Part shown: piece after piece, positions 24,773 to 33,226 of the stretch
Layout: every line of letters begins with the position of its first letter
How positions within the stretch are numbered: position 1 is the first letter of the stretch
Assembly (NCBI GenBank): GCA_023459495.1
Contig: JAEWTL010000094.1
Coordinates: 1 to 64,000 of the forward strand
Direction of reading: 5' to 3'
DNA length: 64,000 bases
DNA from: Bacillota bacterium
GTDB taxonomy: Bacteria; Bacillota; Clostridia; Christensenellales; SZUA-584
Translations under genes and position numbers: made by a program
Notes under the pieces: model-generated
The model's database searches: none
Told to the model about the DNA's origin: nothing
What the model saw: the letters and a program-made list of their open reading frames with translations, nothing else

Positions 24773-25891
24773 CTATACCGTCTGGCGCGGGTACGAGCCC
24801 AGCCAGTTAAGCTCCGTTGTGGCGTTGCGCGCGGCTTCCAGCACCGCCGCCACGTTTTTATCCTCTGCGCTGCCCTCGAAGTCGAGGTGAAACAGATACT
24901 CGAACGGGCGGTCCCGCAGCGGGCGCGATTCCAGCTTCAGCACGTTGACTCCCGCTTCCGAGAACAGGCGCAGCACCTCGTTTAAGGAGCCGGGCTTATG
25001 CTCCACCTTGAAGATGATGCTCGTCTTGTCGCACGCAGGCGTGAGGCGCGGCTGGCGCTCCACCACCACAAAGCGTGTGCGGTTGCCGTTGCTGTTCTGG
25101 ATACCTTCCTCCAGCACGATGAGGCCATAGAGCGGCGCGGCCTGTGCGGAGGCGATGCACGCAACCGCAGGGTCGGCCAGCTCCGCCACCTTCATGGCGG
25201 CCTGCGAGGTGCTGAGTGCCGGGATAGCCCGCATGGCCGGATGCTCCGAGAGGTAGCGGCTGCACTGCGAGATGGGTTCGGGGTGCGTATAGACCTCGCG
25301 CACGCCCTCTACCGTGGCCCCCGGGATGCCGAGCAAACTCTGGGTGACGGTGAGCAGGCGTTCCGCGACGATGTAAAAGCCGTATTTGGCGAGCAGGTCC
25401 GCCACCGCCGTGATGCTGCCCGTGTCGGTGTTTTCGGCGGGCAGGATGGCGCGGGCGATCTCGCCCTGCTGCAGCGCAACGAACATGGCCTCGAAGGTGT
25501 CAAAGCCGCGCAGACCCTCCGCGCCGAACGCCGCAAGCGCCGCGAGGTGTGAGAACGAACCGGGCAGACCGAGGAAGCCCGTCTCCCCTTCCGTATCCTC
25601 CGCCGCCGGGGCGGGCACGATGCGCTCATGCTGGCGCTGCTTGCTGATGTCCATCAGCGCGCGATAGAAGCGCCGCAGGGCCTCCGCGTTGGCCGGGTCG
25701 GACAGCCGCTGCACCGCACGGGCGATCACGGCGTCCTCGCGGGCCGCGTCGAACACCGGCATACCGTAGCGCTGTTTCACCTGCGCGACCTCCGACGACA
25801 CCGCCATGCGCGCCTCGAACAGCGGCACAAGCTGCTCGTCAACCTCGTTAATGCGCTGCCGCAGCGGCGCTAAATCCTCGTTATACCCCAT
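24773..25891 (-). CDS. pheA: Bifunctional chorismate mutase / prephenate dehydratase
   Basis: A 372-aa P-protein. Residues 1-90 are an AroQ-type chorismate mutase (LAPLRQRINEVDEQLVPLFEARM ... VAQVKQRYG). Residues about 104-280 are prephenate dehydratase with GLPGSFSHLAA, ILPAENTDTGSI and the catalytic NRTRFVVV. A C-terminal ACT domain (about 287-365, KPGSLNEVLRLFSEAGVN, ESRPL) should give feedback inhibition by phenylalanine. Its ATG directly abuts the aroC stop. Confidence 0.95.
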   Translation of the reverse strand: MGYNEDLAPLRQRINEVDEQLVPLFEARMAVSSEVAQVKQRYGMPVFDAAREDAVIARAVQRLSDPANAEALRRFYRALMDISKQRQHERIVPAPAAEDTEGETGFLGLPGSFSHLAALAAFGAEGLRGFDTFEAMFVALQQGEIARAILPAENTDTGSITAVADLLAKYGFYIVAERLLTVTQSLLGIPGATVEGVREVYTHPEPISQCSRYLSEHPAMRAIPALSTSQAAMKVAELADPAVACIASAQAAPLYGLIVLEEGIQNSNGNRTRFVVVERQPRLTPACDKTSIIFKVEHKPGSLNEVLRLFSEAGVNVLKLESRPLRDRPFEYLFHLDFEGSAEDKNVAAVLEAARNATTELNWLGSYPRQTV

Positions 25892-26971
25892 TCACATGTT
25901 CCTTTCCAGTATCAGATCAATCATTGCGATGCACGCCGCCGCCTCGATGGCTGCTGAGGCGCGCGGCACGATGCAGGCGTCGTGGCGGCCCCGCACCGCG
26001 ATCGTTTCGGGTTCCATCGTCTCAAGGTTCACCGTCTGCTGCGGCAGGGAGATGGAAGCCGTGGGCTTGACGGCAACTTCGAACACGACCGGCATGCCTG
26101 TGGTGATGCCGCCGATCACTCCGCCGTTGTGGTTGGTCTCGGTAACGATCTTGCCGTCCCGCATCGCGTAGGCGTCGTTGGCCTCGCTGCCGCGCAGCCC
26201 CGCGAAGCCGAAGCCCTCTCCGAACGATACGGCTTTGACCGCAGGCACCGCGAACAGAATGGACGCGAGCGCGCTTTCCACCGTATCCATCATAGGGCTG
26301 CCCGCGCCTGTCGGCACGCCAACCAGCGCACACTCCACGATGCCGCCCACCGAATCGCCGCAGGAGGCCGCGTCCACCACGGCCTGCTCTATGGGCGCAC
26401 CCTTGCTCTCGTCGATCACCGGCAGGCGCTGAGCCTTAAGCCGTTCCGCCAGTTCGCGCGGAATATCTGTCTTATCAAACGGCGTATCCTCTACGTCAGC
26501 GATGCGGCGAACGTGCGTGGCGGCATAGATGCCCCGCGTCTCCAGCAGCTGTGCCGCGACCGCGCCCGCAAACACGAGCGGAGCGGTGAGCCGTCCGGAG
26601 AAATGCCCGCCGCCGCGCGGGTCGTTATGTCCGCCGTAGCGTACGAAGCCGGAATAGTCCGCATGGCCGGGGCGGTTGGGACGCCCCGCATAGTCCTCGG
26701 AGTGCTGCTGTTGGTTGCGGAACAGCACGGTCAGCGGCGTTCCCGTGGCAAAGCCGTCGAAGTAGCCGGAGACCACCTCGAAATCGTCCGCCTCCTTGCG
26801 CGGTGTGGACCACGCCTCTCCGCCCGCCTGCCGACGGGCCAGAAACGCCCGCACCTTGCCGAAGTCAATCACGGTGCCCGCCGGGACGCCATGCATCGTC
26901 ACACCGATCATGGCTCCGTGCGATTCACCGAATATGTCCACGATGAAACGCTTTCCCCATACGCTGCTCAT
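25892..26971 (-). CDS. aroC: Chorismate synthase
   Basis: A 359-aa FMN-dependent enzyme that turns EPSP into chorismate. Signature stretches: GESHGAMIGVTMHGVPAG, GRPNRPGHADYSG, RYGGHNDPRGGGHFSGR, GGIVECALVGVPTG and ETNHNGGVIGGITTGMP. Length as expected. ATGA overlap with aroA. Confidence 0.96.
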   Translation of the reverse strand: MSSVWGKRFIVDIFGESHGAMIGVTMHGVPAGTVIDFGKVRAFLARRQAGGEAWSTPRKEADDFEVVSGYFDGFATGTPLTVLFRNQQQHSEDYAGRPNRPGHADYSGFVRYGGHNDPRGGGHFSGRLTAPLVFAGAVAAQLLETRGIYAATHVRRIADVEDTPFDKTDIPRELAERLKAQRLPVIDESKGAPIEQAVVDAASCGDSVGGIVECALVGVPTGAGSPMMDTVESALASILFAVPAVKAVSFGEGFGFAGLRGSEANDAYAMRDGKIVTETNHNGGVIGGITTGMPVVFEVAVKPTASISLPQQTVNLETMEPETIAVRGRHDACIVPRASAAIEAAACIAMIDLILERNM

Positions 26972-28233
26972 TCCACTTTCCCTCCCAGGTCTGCAAAGTC
27001 TTTAAAGAATTTCGGATAGGATTTTTCCACGCAGTGCGCGCCGCGGATGGTAACGCCCTGTTTGGACGCCGCCCCCGCAACCGCGAACGCCATGGCGATG
27101 CGGTGATCCCCAAAGCTGTCGATCTCGCCGCCGGTCATTGTACCGCCGTGGATGACGAGGCCGTCCGGCTCTTCCTCCGCGCGGATACCCAGCGCAAGCA
27201 GGTTCTGCGCCAACGCGTGCAAGCGGTCGCTCTCCTTGATACGCAGCCGCGCCGCGCCCGTAATGTGCGTCGTCCCTTCGGCGAACGCCGCGGCGATGGC
27301 CAGCGGCGGCACGAGGTCCGGACATTGCGATACATCAATTTCGACGCCGTGCAGTTTGGATGGTGCGGAAACGTACTCGTCGCCTTCCCATGAGAGATCA
27401 GCGCCCATACGCATCAGCAGCTCCGCAATTACGCTGTCTGGCTGAAGCGAATTTCCGTCAAAGCCCGCTACGCGCACGCCGCCCGATATCGCGCCCACCA
27501 CAAGGAAGAACGCGGCCTGCGACCAGTCACCCTCAACTGCGATACGCTGCGGCTTATACGCCTGATTGCCGCGCACGGTGAAGGTGTCTCTCTCGGCCTG
27601 TACCCCCACCCCAAAGCGGCTTAGCATATCGATAGTGAGATCGACGTATCCGCGCGACTCGAAGCCGCCGATGACTTCCACGGTGGAATCGCCGGAGAGC
27701 AGCGGCAGCGCGTACAGCAGGCCCGTTACATACTGCGAGCTCACGCGTCCGTCCACCTGGAAGTGCCCGGAATGCAGGCTGCCCGTCACGGCCATCGGCA
27801 GATTATAGCCATAGGGACGCGTATAGCGGATGCCCTGTTCATCGAATATCTGCAGGTATGCGTCCAGTGGGCGCTGCGGCAGCCGACCGTGCCCCGTAAA
27901 GATGCGCTCGCCGTCCTTTGCGCACGCGACCGGGATCAGGAAACGTAGCGTAGAGCCGGATTCGGCGCAGTCCAAAGTTGCGCTTGGCGTGGGGTTCAGT
28001 CCGCCGCGGATGGTCACCGTGTTGTAGCGTCCGTCCGGCGCGATATCCGCCGTGCTGCCGAGCGTATTGCACGCAGCCAACGTTGCGGATATATCATTGG
28101 ATAGATCGACGTTCTCAATCACGCTTTCGCCCTTGGCCAACGTTGCCGCGAGTATCGCGCGGTGTGCGGCGCTCTTGGAGGGCGGTATCCTCACCGTGCC
28201 GGAGAGTTTCCCCGGCATAATCCGTACATCCAT
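26968..28233 (-). CDS. aroA: 3-phosphoshikimate 1-carboxyvinyltransferase (EPSP synthase)
   Basis: A 421-aa enzyme joining PEP to shikimate-3-phosphate. The N-terminal PPSKSAAHRAILAA, the substrate loop DCAESGSTLRFL, GRLPQRP and the C-terminal RIKESDRLHALAQNL are all present. First gene after a 323-base gap that holds two family A repeats; AAAGGA lies upstream of the ATG. It is probably still on the aroF transcript, since no terminator is seen in the gap. Confidence 0.95.
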   Translation of the reverse strand: MDVRIMPGKLSGTVRIPPSKSAAHRAILAATLAKGESVIENVDLSNDISATLAACNTLGSTADIAPDGRYNTVTIRGGLNPTPSATLDCAESGSTLRFLIPVACAKDGERIFTGHGRLPQRPLDAYLQIFDEQGIRYTRPYGYNLPMAVTGSLHSGHFQVDGRVSSQYVTGLLYALPLLSGDSTVEVIGGFESRGYVDLTIDMLSRFGVGVQAERDTFTVRGNQAYKPQRIAVEGDWSQAAFFLVVGAISGGVRVAGFDGNSLQPDSVIAELLMRMGADLSWEGDEYVSAPSKLHGVEIDVSQCPDLVPPLAIAAAFAEGTTHITGAARLRIKESDRLHALAQNLLALGIRAEEEPDGLVIHGGTMTGGEIDSFGDHRIAMAFAVAGAASKQGVTIRGAHCVEKSYPKFFKDFADLGGKVE

Positions 28234-28288
28234 TTTTCCAAATCCTTTGTTTTATTGCCTCATCAAGGGTGCAAAACCCCGGCCTTTT

Positions 28289-28380
28289 GTCATGCTGAGG
28301 AGCATCGAGACGACTACGTAGTGGACCAGCATCTCCTCAAAGCTAGCCGATTCTGGATCCTTCGCTTCGCTCAGGATGAC
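28289..28380. repeat. Family A repeat, copy 3, inside the aromatic operon
   Basis: GTCATGCTGAGGAGC ... CTTCGCTTCGCTCAGGATGAC. With copy 4 it occupies the aroB-aroA gap (28234-28556), which has no other recognisable content. Confidence 0.75.
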
Positions 28381-28441
28381 GACGGGGCGTACTACCTGCA
28401 AAATCACTTTCCATATCGCGTTTGTCGCATACCCCATTTAT

Positions 28442-28519
28442 GTCATGCTGAGGAGCATCACGACGAAGCATCTTTTCCATGCCAGTCAAATCATGATCCT
28501 TCGCTGCACTCAGGATGAC
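28442..28519. repeat. Family A repeat, copy 4
   Basis: GTCATGCTGAGGAGCATC ... CTGCACTCAGGATGAC, in the same orientation as copy 3 and 61 bases from it. Confidence 0.75.
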
Positions 28520-28556
28520 ACGACGGGGTGTTCCTTTTATCGTGCCGTCATACTGC

Positions 28557-29624
28557 CTACAGGTAGCTTTCCATCTCCTGCAGGTCGATGCGGTGCAAAA
28601 AGGCTTCCCCCGGCTCCGCGATCAACACGAGGTTGAGCTTGGAAGCGAGGTTCTTCTTGTCCACGGCGATACCATGCAGCAGCTCGTCCGCATCGTATCC
28701 GCTGATGTCGTACGGCAGGCCATACTTTTGCAGTACCGCCACGACGCGCTCCGCCGTGCCTTCCTGCGTGAGTCCCATGCGTTCGCCCGCACGCGTGATG
28801 GCCGCCATACCCAACGCCACCGCCCGCCCGTGGGACATGGGGAGGCCGCGCCATGCACAGTACTTCTCAATGCTGTGCCCGATGGTGTGGCCGAAATTCA
28901 AGACCATGCGCTCGCCCGTGTCGCGCTCGTCCGCCTCCACCACACTGCGCTTGATGTCCACGCAACGCGATACCAGCTCAATCAGCTCCGGTGAGGACGA
29001 GGTGACGACGCTGCCGCACTCCAGCCGTTCAAACATGTCCGCATCGCGGATCAGCGCAGCCTTGATAAGCTCCGCCATGCCCTCCGAAAACACTTCATCG
29101 GGCAGTGTGGCCAGCGTTTTGGTGTCGGCGCAGACCAGAGAAGGCTGGTAAAACGCGCCCGCGAGGTTTTTGCCCTCCGGCAGGTTCACCGCCGTTTTGC
29201 CGCCCACGGCGCTGTCAATCTGCGCAAGCAGCGTGGTCGGCACCTGCACCACGGGTACGCCCCGCAAATACACCGCCGCCGCGAAGCCCGTGAGGTCCCC
29301 CACAACGCCGCCGCCCAACGCCACGATCACATCGGAGCGCGTGAAGCTGTGCTGCGCGAGGTCGCTCAGCAGCTGAGCCAACGTACCCATGCTCTTGGAG
29401 GTCTCGCCCGGTGCGACGGTGAACAGTCGGTAGTCCGCGCCCACGGCCAGCAGACCCTCCGCCAGCTCCGTCGCATACAGCGGCGCGACGTGCTCATCCG
29501 TCACCACCGCAAACCGGCTGTGCGGGAAACGCTCGCGCAGTTGGGCGGGCAGCTCGCTCAGCAGCCCCGCGCCCACCTGCACCGTATATCGGCCTCCCGC
29601 GGTCCGTATCAAAATCTCGTTCAT
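28557..29624 (-). CDS. aroB: 3-dehydroquinate synthase
   Basis: A 355-aa NAD- and metal-dependent enzyme for step two of the shikimate pathway. Motifs: FTVAPGETSKSM, IVALGGGVVGDLTGFAAAVYLRG, PTTLLAQIDSAVGGKTAVN, and the metal-ligand helix LNFGHTIGHSIEKYC with further His in MSHGRAVALGM. The ATG at 29624 overlaps the tyrA stop as ATGA; the longer in-frame extension lies inside tyrA and is not used. Confidence 0.95.
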   Translation of the reverse strand: MNEILIRTAGGRYTVQVGAGLLSELPAQLRERFPHSRFAVVTDEHVAPLYATELAEGLLAVGADYRLFTVAPGETSKSMGTLAQLLSDLAQHSFTRSDVIVALGGGVVGDLTGFAAAVYLRGVPVVQVPTTLLAQIDSAVGGKTAVNLPEGKNLAGAFYQPSLVCADTKTLATLPDEVFSEGMAELIKAALIRDADMFERLECGSVVTSSSPELIELVSRCVDIKRSVVEADERDTGERMVLNFGHTIGHSIEKYCAWRGLPMSHGRAVALGMAAITRAGERMGLTQEGTAERVVAVLQKYGLPYDISGYDADELLHGIAVDKKNLASKLNLVLIAEPGEAFLHRIDLQEMESYL

Positions 29625-30463
29625 GCTTTGCCCCCTTTGCCGGACATCTTTTCCAGCAGCTTTTGCAGCGCCGCCTTGTCGCGGGCCTCCACGGCCTCGC
29701 AAAGCAGCTCCAGCTCGCGCTGGCAGCGGCGGATGCTGTCCACCACATATTCTGCGTTGTCGGTCAATAGTCCTGCCCAAAGGGTCGCGTTGATATCGGC
29801 CACGCGCGTGACCGACTGATAGCTGCCGCCCGCGTACTTCTCATAAGGCGCAGCAGCGGCTCGCACGGCCAACGCCGCGGCGTGCGGCAAATGGCTGACC
29901 CGCGCAATGATCTCATCGTGGCGGTCAGCGGTGAGCGAAGGCATCACCGCAAAGCCCATCGCATCCCTCAGCACCACAGCCCACGCGAGCGCCGCGTTGC
30001 CCGTCCGCGCGGTGGGTGTAATGATGAGCGGCGCGCCCTTGAACAGCTTGGCATCGGAATTTGTGTAACCAGACTTCTCGCTTCCCGCCATGGGATGCAG
30101 GCAGAGCAGCTCGTGCCGCGGGGCAAGCAGGGGTAAAACCGACGCTATCACGCCTGATTTCAGCCCGCTCATTTCCGCGAATACGCCGCCCTCCCGAAGG
30201 TACGGCTTCACCTGTCCGTACAGTGCCGCGACATGCTCCGGCGGCAGACAGCATACCACCATGTCATACTCGCCCTTCTGCGGCGCGGCATACCCGGCGC
30301 GGATTACGCCTTCCTTTTTAGCCTGCGCGAGCGGATGCAGGTCTGCATCAAGCGCGTCGATGTGGGTAAACCCCGCGGCACGCAGCGCCTTGGCAGCCGA
30401 GCCGCCGATTAGCCCCAGCCCCGCGATCAGTATATTCCCGCTTCTAAAGCCACTGCCGTCCAT
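29621..30463 (-). CDS. tyrA: Prephenate dehydrogenase
   Basis: A 280-aa enzyme making 4-hydroxyphenylpyruvate for tyrosine. The NAD site is GLGLIGGSAAKAL near residue 15; the catalytic region holds HPMAGSEKSGY and ALFKG-like DAKLFKGAPLIITP, and SHLPHAAALAV follows. It lacks a C-terminal ACT domain, so feedback control is probably exerted at aroF or by the operon leader. One nucleotide from aroF. Confidence 0.93.
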   Translation of the reverse strand: MDGSGFRSGNILIAGLGLIGGSAAKALRAAGFTHIDALDADLHPLAQAKKEGVIRAGYAAPQKGEYDMVVCCLPPEHVAALYGQVKPYLREGGVFAEMSGLKSGVIASVLPLLAPRHELLCLHPMAGSEKSGYTNSDAKLFKGAPLIITPTARTGNAALAWAVVLRDAMGFAVMPSLTADRHDEIIARVSHLPHAAALAVRAAAAPYEKYAGGSYQSVTRVADINATLWAGLLTDNAEYVVDSIRRCQRELELLCEAVEARDKAALQKLLEKMSGKGGKA

Positions 30464-30464
30464 G

Positions 30465-31481
30465 TCAAACGCTCCGGCCCATCAGCGTCGCCGCGCCGGC
30501 GAGCTTGACCATCAGCTCGCTGAACTTTTCGGGCATAAGCGACTGTTTGCCGTCGGAGAGCGCTTCGGCAGGGTTGTCGTGCACCTCCACCATCACGCCG
30601 TCCGCGCCCGCGCACACCGCCGCCATGGCAAGCGGTTCCACCGCCCACCACAGCCCGGCCGCGTGGCTCGGGTCCACGATGACCGGCAGGTGGCTCTGAC
30701 GTTTGACTACCGGCACAGCCGAGATGTCGAGCGTGTTGCGCGTGGCAGTCTCGAAGGTGCGGATGCCGCGCTCGCACAGCGCCACGTTCGGATTGCCGCC
30801 CGCCGCGATGTATTCCGCGCTCATCAGCCATTCCTCGATGGTCGCGGATAGGCCGCGCTTTAACAGCACCGGCTTCTTCGTCTTGCCCAGCTCCTTCAGC
30901 AGCGCGAAGTTCTGCATGTTGCGCGCGCCCACCTGGATCACGTCCACCATGTCAACGTACGTTTCGATGTCGCTGATGCTGATGATCTCGGTTACGATGG
31001 GCAGTCCGGTCTCCTGCTTCGCGGTATTGAGGAAGTCCAACCCCTCGCGCCCAAGGCCCTGAAAGCGGTATGGACTGGTGCGCGGCTTGTACGCGCCGCC
31101 GCGCAGGAAGTTCGCACCCGAGGCCTTCACCTGCTTCGCCACGGATACGATCTGCTCTTCGCTCTCCACCGAGCACGGCCCGGCGATGACCGCGAGCCGG
31201 TTGCCGCCGATCGAAAATCCCTCACCCTCGACCACCGTATCGTCCGGGTGAAACGCGCGGTTCACCTTCTTATAAGGCTCCTGCACACGCATCACCTTCC
31301 TGACTGCCTCGTGCTCCGAGATGGGTTCCATGTCGAGCGCCGACGTGTCTCCGATGAGGCCCAGTATGGTGTAATTGACGCCATCCATCCGCTGGACCTC
31401 GAGCGAATAGTCCCGTTCCAGCGAGCCCACGAGCTCCGCAACCTTTTGCCGGTCCGCGCCCGGCTTTAAAATGATGATCAT
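30465..31481 (-). CDS. aroF: 3-deoxy-7-phosphoheptulonate synthase (DAHP synthase)
   Basis: A 338-aa type I-beta DAHP synthase for the first committed step. Residues 1-70 form a ferredoxin-like regulatory domain (MIIILKPGADRQKVAELV), as in the Thermotoga enzyme, which mediates inhibition by aromatic amino acids. The barrel has AGPCSVESEEQ, RGGAYKPRTSPYRFQG, VLLKRGLSATIEEWL and DPSHAAG. GGAGGGG is 5 nt before the ATG. It lies directly downstream of the leader terminator. Confidence 0.95.
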   Translation of the reverse strand: MIIILKPGADRQKVAELVGSLERDYSLEVQRMDGVNYTILGLIGDTSALDMEPISEHEAVRKVMRVQEPYKKVNRAFHPDDTVVEGEGFSIGGNRLAVIAGPCSVESEEQIVSVAKQVKASGANFLRGGAYKPRTSPYRFQGLGREGLDFLNTAKQETGLPIVTEIISISDIETYVDMVDVIQVGARNMQNFALLKELGKTKKPVLLKRGLSATIEEWLMSAEYIAAGGNPNVALCERGIRTFETATRNTLDISAVPVVKRQSHLPVIVDPSHAAGLWWAVEPLAMAAVCAGADGVMVEVHDNPAEALSDGKQSLMPEKFSELMVKLAGAATLMGRSV

Positions 31482-31522
31482 CGTTTCCCCTCCGCTGTTT
31501 CTTAAAATTCAATCCTGTAATC

Positions 31523-31551
31523 AAAAAGGGAGCCCGGCTTGAGCTCCCTTT
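31523..31551 (-). terminator. Attenuator terminator of the aromatic operon
   Basis: A 9-bp stem (AAAGGGAGC/GCTCCCTTT on the minus strand, plus-strand arms 31525-31533 and 31543-31551) with a 9-nt loop and a run of Ts. It lies between the leader peptide stop (31582) and aroF (31481), so transcription must read through it to reach any aro gene. Confidence 0.9.
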
Positions 31552-31581
31552 GATTGCTATGTTTCCCATTAATGCAGCTCT

Positions 31582-31686
31582 CTACGCCGTTTTCCGCCGA
31601 TATTCGTTTAACGTGAAATATCCGAAGCTATAATAGCTCCGGCTGCTAAACGAGAAATAACGATTTACGGACAAACCTGCGTTCAT
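31582..31686 (-). CDS. Phe/Tyr-rich leader peptide of the aromatic operon
   Basis: A 34-codon open frame read from the sequence, ATG at 31686 and TAG at 31582, with AAGGAG 6 nt upstream. The peptide begins MNAGLSVNRYFSFSSRSYY and continues SFGYFTLNEYRRKTA: five Tyr and four Phe among 34 residues, with a Tyr-Tyr pair at codons 18-19. A 9-bp hairpin (31622-31642) covers the codons around that pair, and an intrinsic terminator follows 31 nt past the stop. This is the layout of ribosome-mediated attenuation: stalling at Tyr or Phe codons would favour read-through. The exact antiterminator pairing could not be resolved by eye. Confidence 0.85.
   Translation of the reverse strand: MNAGLSVNRYFSFSSRSYYSFGYFTLNEYRRKTA
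31622..31642 (-). promoter_or_regulatory. Leader hairpin over the Tyr-Tyr codons
   Basis: CCGGAGCTA-TTA-TAGCTTCGG on the minus strand: a 9-bp stem (one G-U pair) inside the leader coding region. A plausible pause hairpin that a stalled ribosome would disrupt. Confidence 0.7.
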
Positions 31687-31710
31687 GCGCATCTCCTTGG
31701 GGTTTGCATC

Positions 31711-31740
31711 ATTATATGCGCTGGGCGGTCTTTTCGTCAA
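31711..31740 (-). promoter_or_regulatory. SigA promoter of the aromatic operon
   Basis: TTGACG (31740-31735), 18-bp spacer, TATAAT (31716-31711) on the minus strand. Transcription would begin near 31704, about 18 nt before the leader ATG. Confidence 0.9.
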
Positions 31741-31794
31741 GTAAAAATATGATCAATCGACGTTTTCTACCTGCAACATGATGCGCGATTCTGC

Positions 31795-32658
31795 CTACTT
31801 TCTCAACAGCAGTCGGCTGTTCATCGCGTCGTCCTCGGCACGGAACAGGATGAAGCGGCGCTTGATATCGTCGATGAAGCGAGGCCATTCCTCCGGGTCA
31901 ATAAAGGGATTGTTCTCCTCGCCCGCCTCGCGGCGCTGCTGCTTTTCAAACGTAAAGTTCGCGCCGGGATGGTTGCCAAGCATCACGTCCACCCGCTCGG
32001 CGCGCAACTTTTCGAGCGCGTCCATGAACTGGCTGCGCAGATAGAGCGGCGTGCCAAAGTCCGCAAAGTAGTCGTGGCAAAGCGTGTTGAAGCCCGCGCC
32101 GCCGATCAGGCCGCAGGTGAGCTTTTTGCCATCCTCCTCCGTGTCAAAGAAGTATGACATAGCGCCTTGCGTGTGTCCGGGCGTAGCCATTGCGCGCACG
32201 CATGTGTTGCCTAAGTGGATGGCCTCGCTGTCGTGCAGCCTCACGCTGGGCGTAAAAAAGCCGGGATCGTCCTCCATGGCCATCAGCCGCTCGGGATGCG
32301 CTTCCACGCTGGCCGCATCCGTTTCGCTGATGAAGGTTCTGCAGCCGAACATGGACATGAGCGCGGGCGTGCAGCCCACATGGTCGGCATGGGCGTGCGT
32401 ATGCAGGATATAGCGGATATCGGCGGGATTGAAGCCCGCCTCCCAGATGGACTGAATCAGCAGCGGCAACTGGCGTGCAAATGGCGTGTCGATGAGCAAA
32501 AGTCCGTCCCCCGTGTCTACGAGGTGGCTGCTGCACACCTTGTTGCCCACGTAATATACGCTGCCTGCGATACGAAAAGGCCTTACCCGGTGAAGGTAAG
32601 GAGTGCTGCGGATGATGTCGGTTTCGAGCGGCGCCGCCAGCGCCTCATATTTACGCAT
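31795..32658 (-). CDS. MBL-fold metallo-hydrolase
   Basis: A 287-aa metallo-beta-lactamase-fold protein. The zinc motif is HTHAHADHVG near residue 88, with further ligands in TPGHTQGAMSYFF and a late His in MLGNHPGANF. The overall layout is close to subclass B3-like hydrolases, but no secretion signal is visible, so a cytoplasmic metabolic or housekeeping hydrolase is more likely than a beta-lactamase. Substrate unknown. Confidence 0.85.
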   Translation of the reverse strand: MRKYEALAAPLETDIIRSTPYLHRVRPFRIAGSVYYVGNKVCSSHLVDTGDGLLLIDTPFARQLPLLIQSIWEAGFNPADIRYILHTHAHADHVGCTPALMSMFGCRTFISETDAASVEAHPERLMAMEDDPGFFTPSVRLHDSEAIHLGNTCVRAMATPGHTQGAMSYFFDTEEDGKKLTCGLIGGAGFNTLCHDYFADFGTPLYLRSQFMDALEKLRAERVDVMLGNHPGANFTFEKQQRREAGEENNPFIDPEEWPRFIDDIKRRFILFRAEDDAMNSRLLLRK

Positions 32659-32724
32659 GCCTCTCTCCTGTCAGCCGCGCCTGTGCGGCAGCGGCAGGGT
32701 ATCGGCGCCGCCCGTGCGGGTAGA

Positions 32725-33156
32725 TTACCCCGCCGTTTCGTTGGACAGCACCTCTATCACTTCGCCCTGTGCGGGCGGTGCAAACGTCTCCTCGGGCAGA
32801 ACGACACAGGTGACCGTATTGCCCACGCAGAGCTCGGTTTCAACGCCTTCCGCCCAGCGCGTGTCTTCGGTGAACCGCAGCATGTAGTCGCCGCCGTCCT
32901 GCGTCAAACTGATGAGAACCAGATCACCGTTTACCTCTTTGACGACGCCCGTAGCCTCCTGACGGTCCTCCAGATTCACGGACGCGTCACCCGACACGCC
33001 GGAGTCCGGCCTTGCGGGCACGCCTGCCGGTGAGTCTGCGGGGGCGGGCAATATGATGCCGGAAGCATCCGTACCGCTTCCTGCGCCAGCGGAACACGCC
33101 GTGAGCAGAACCATCGCCAACGCCCATACTATCGCAGCAATCAATAATCTTTTCAT
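32725..33156 (-). CDS. Small lipoprotein of unknown function
   Basis: A 143-aa predicted lipoprotein. The signal MKRLLIAAIVWALAMVLLTAC ends in a lipobox (LTAC). A Pro/Gly/Ser-rich linker of about 45 residues leads to a small domain (EATGVVKEVNGDLVLISL ... VGNTVTCVVLPEET) that looks like an OB-type beta barrel. No close family recognised. Confidence 0.75.
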   Translation of the reverse strand: MKRLLIAAIVWALAMVLLTACSAGAGSGTDASGIILPAPADSPAGVPARPDSGVSGDASVNLEDRQEATGVVKEVNGDLVLISLTQDGGDYMLRFTEDTRWAEGVETELCVGNTVTCVVLPEETFAPPAQGEVIEVLSNETAG

Positions 33157-33226
33157 GTCATACCTCCATGTTTTCGGTACTTAGACGCATGAAAAGAGCA
33201 TTTGTTCCCGCTTATATAGCCGGGTT

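Noticed and set aside
30090..30851. 253-aa plus-strand ORF opposite tyrA and aroF
   Set aside because: Antisense shadow of two well-supported enzymes with complete motifs; its composition is Arg/Pro/Ser-rich.
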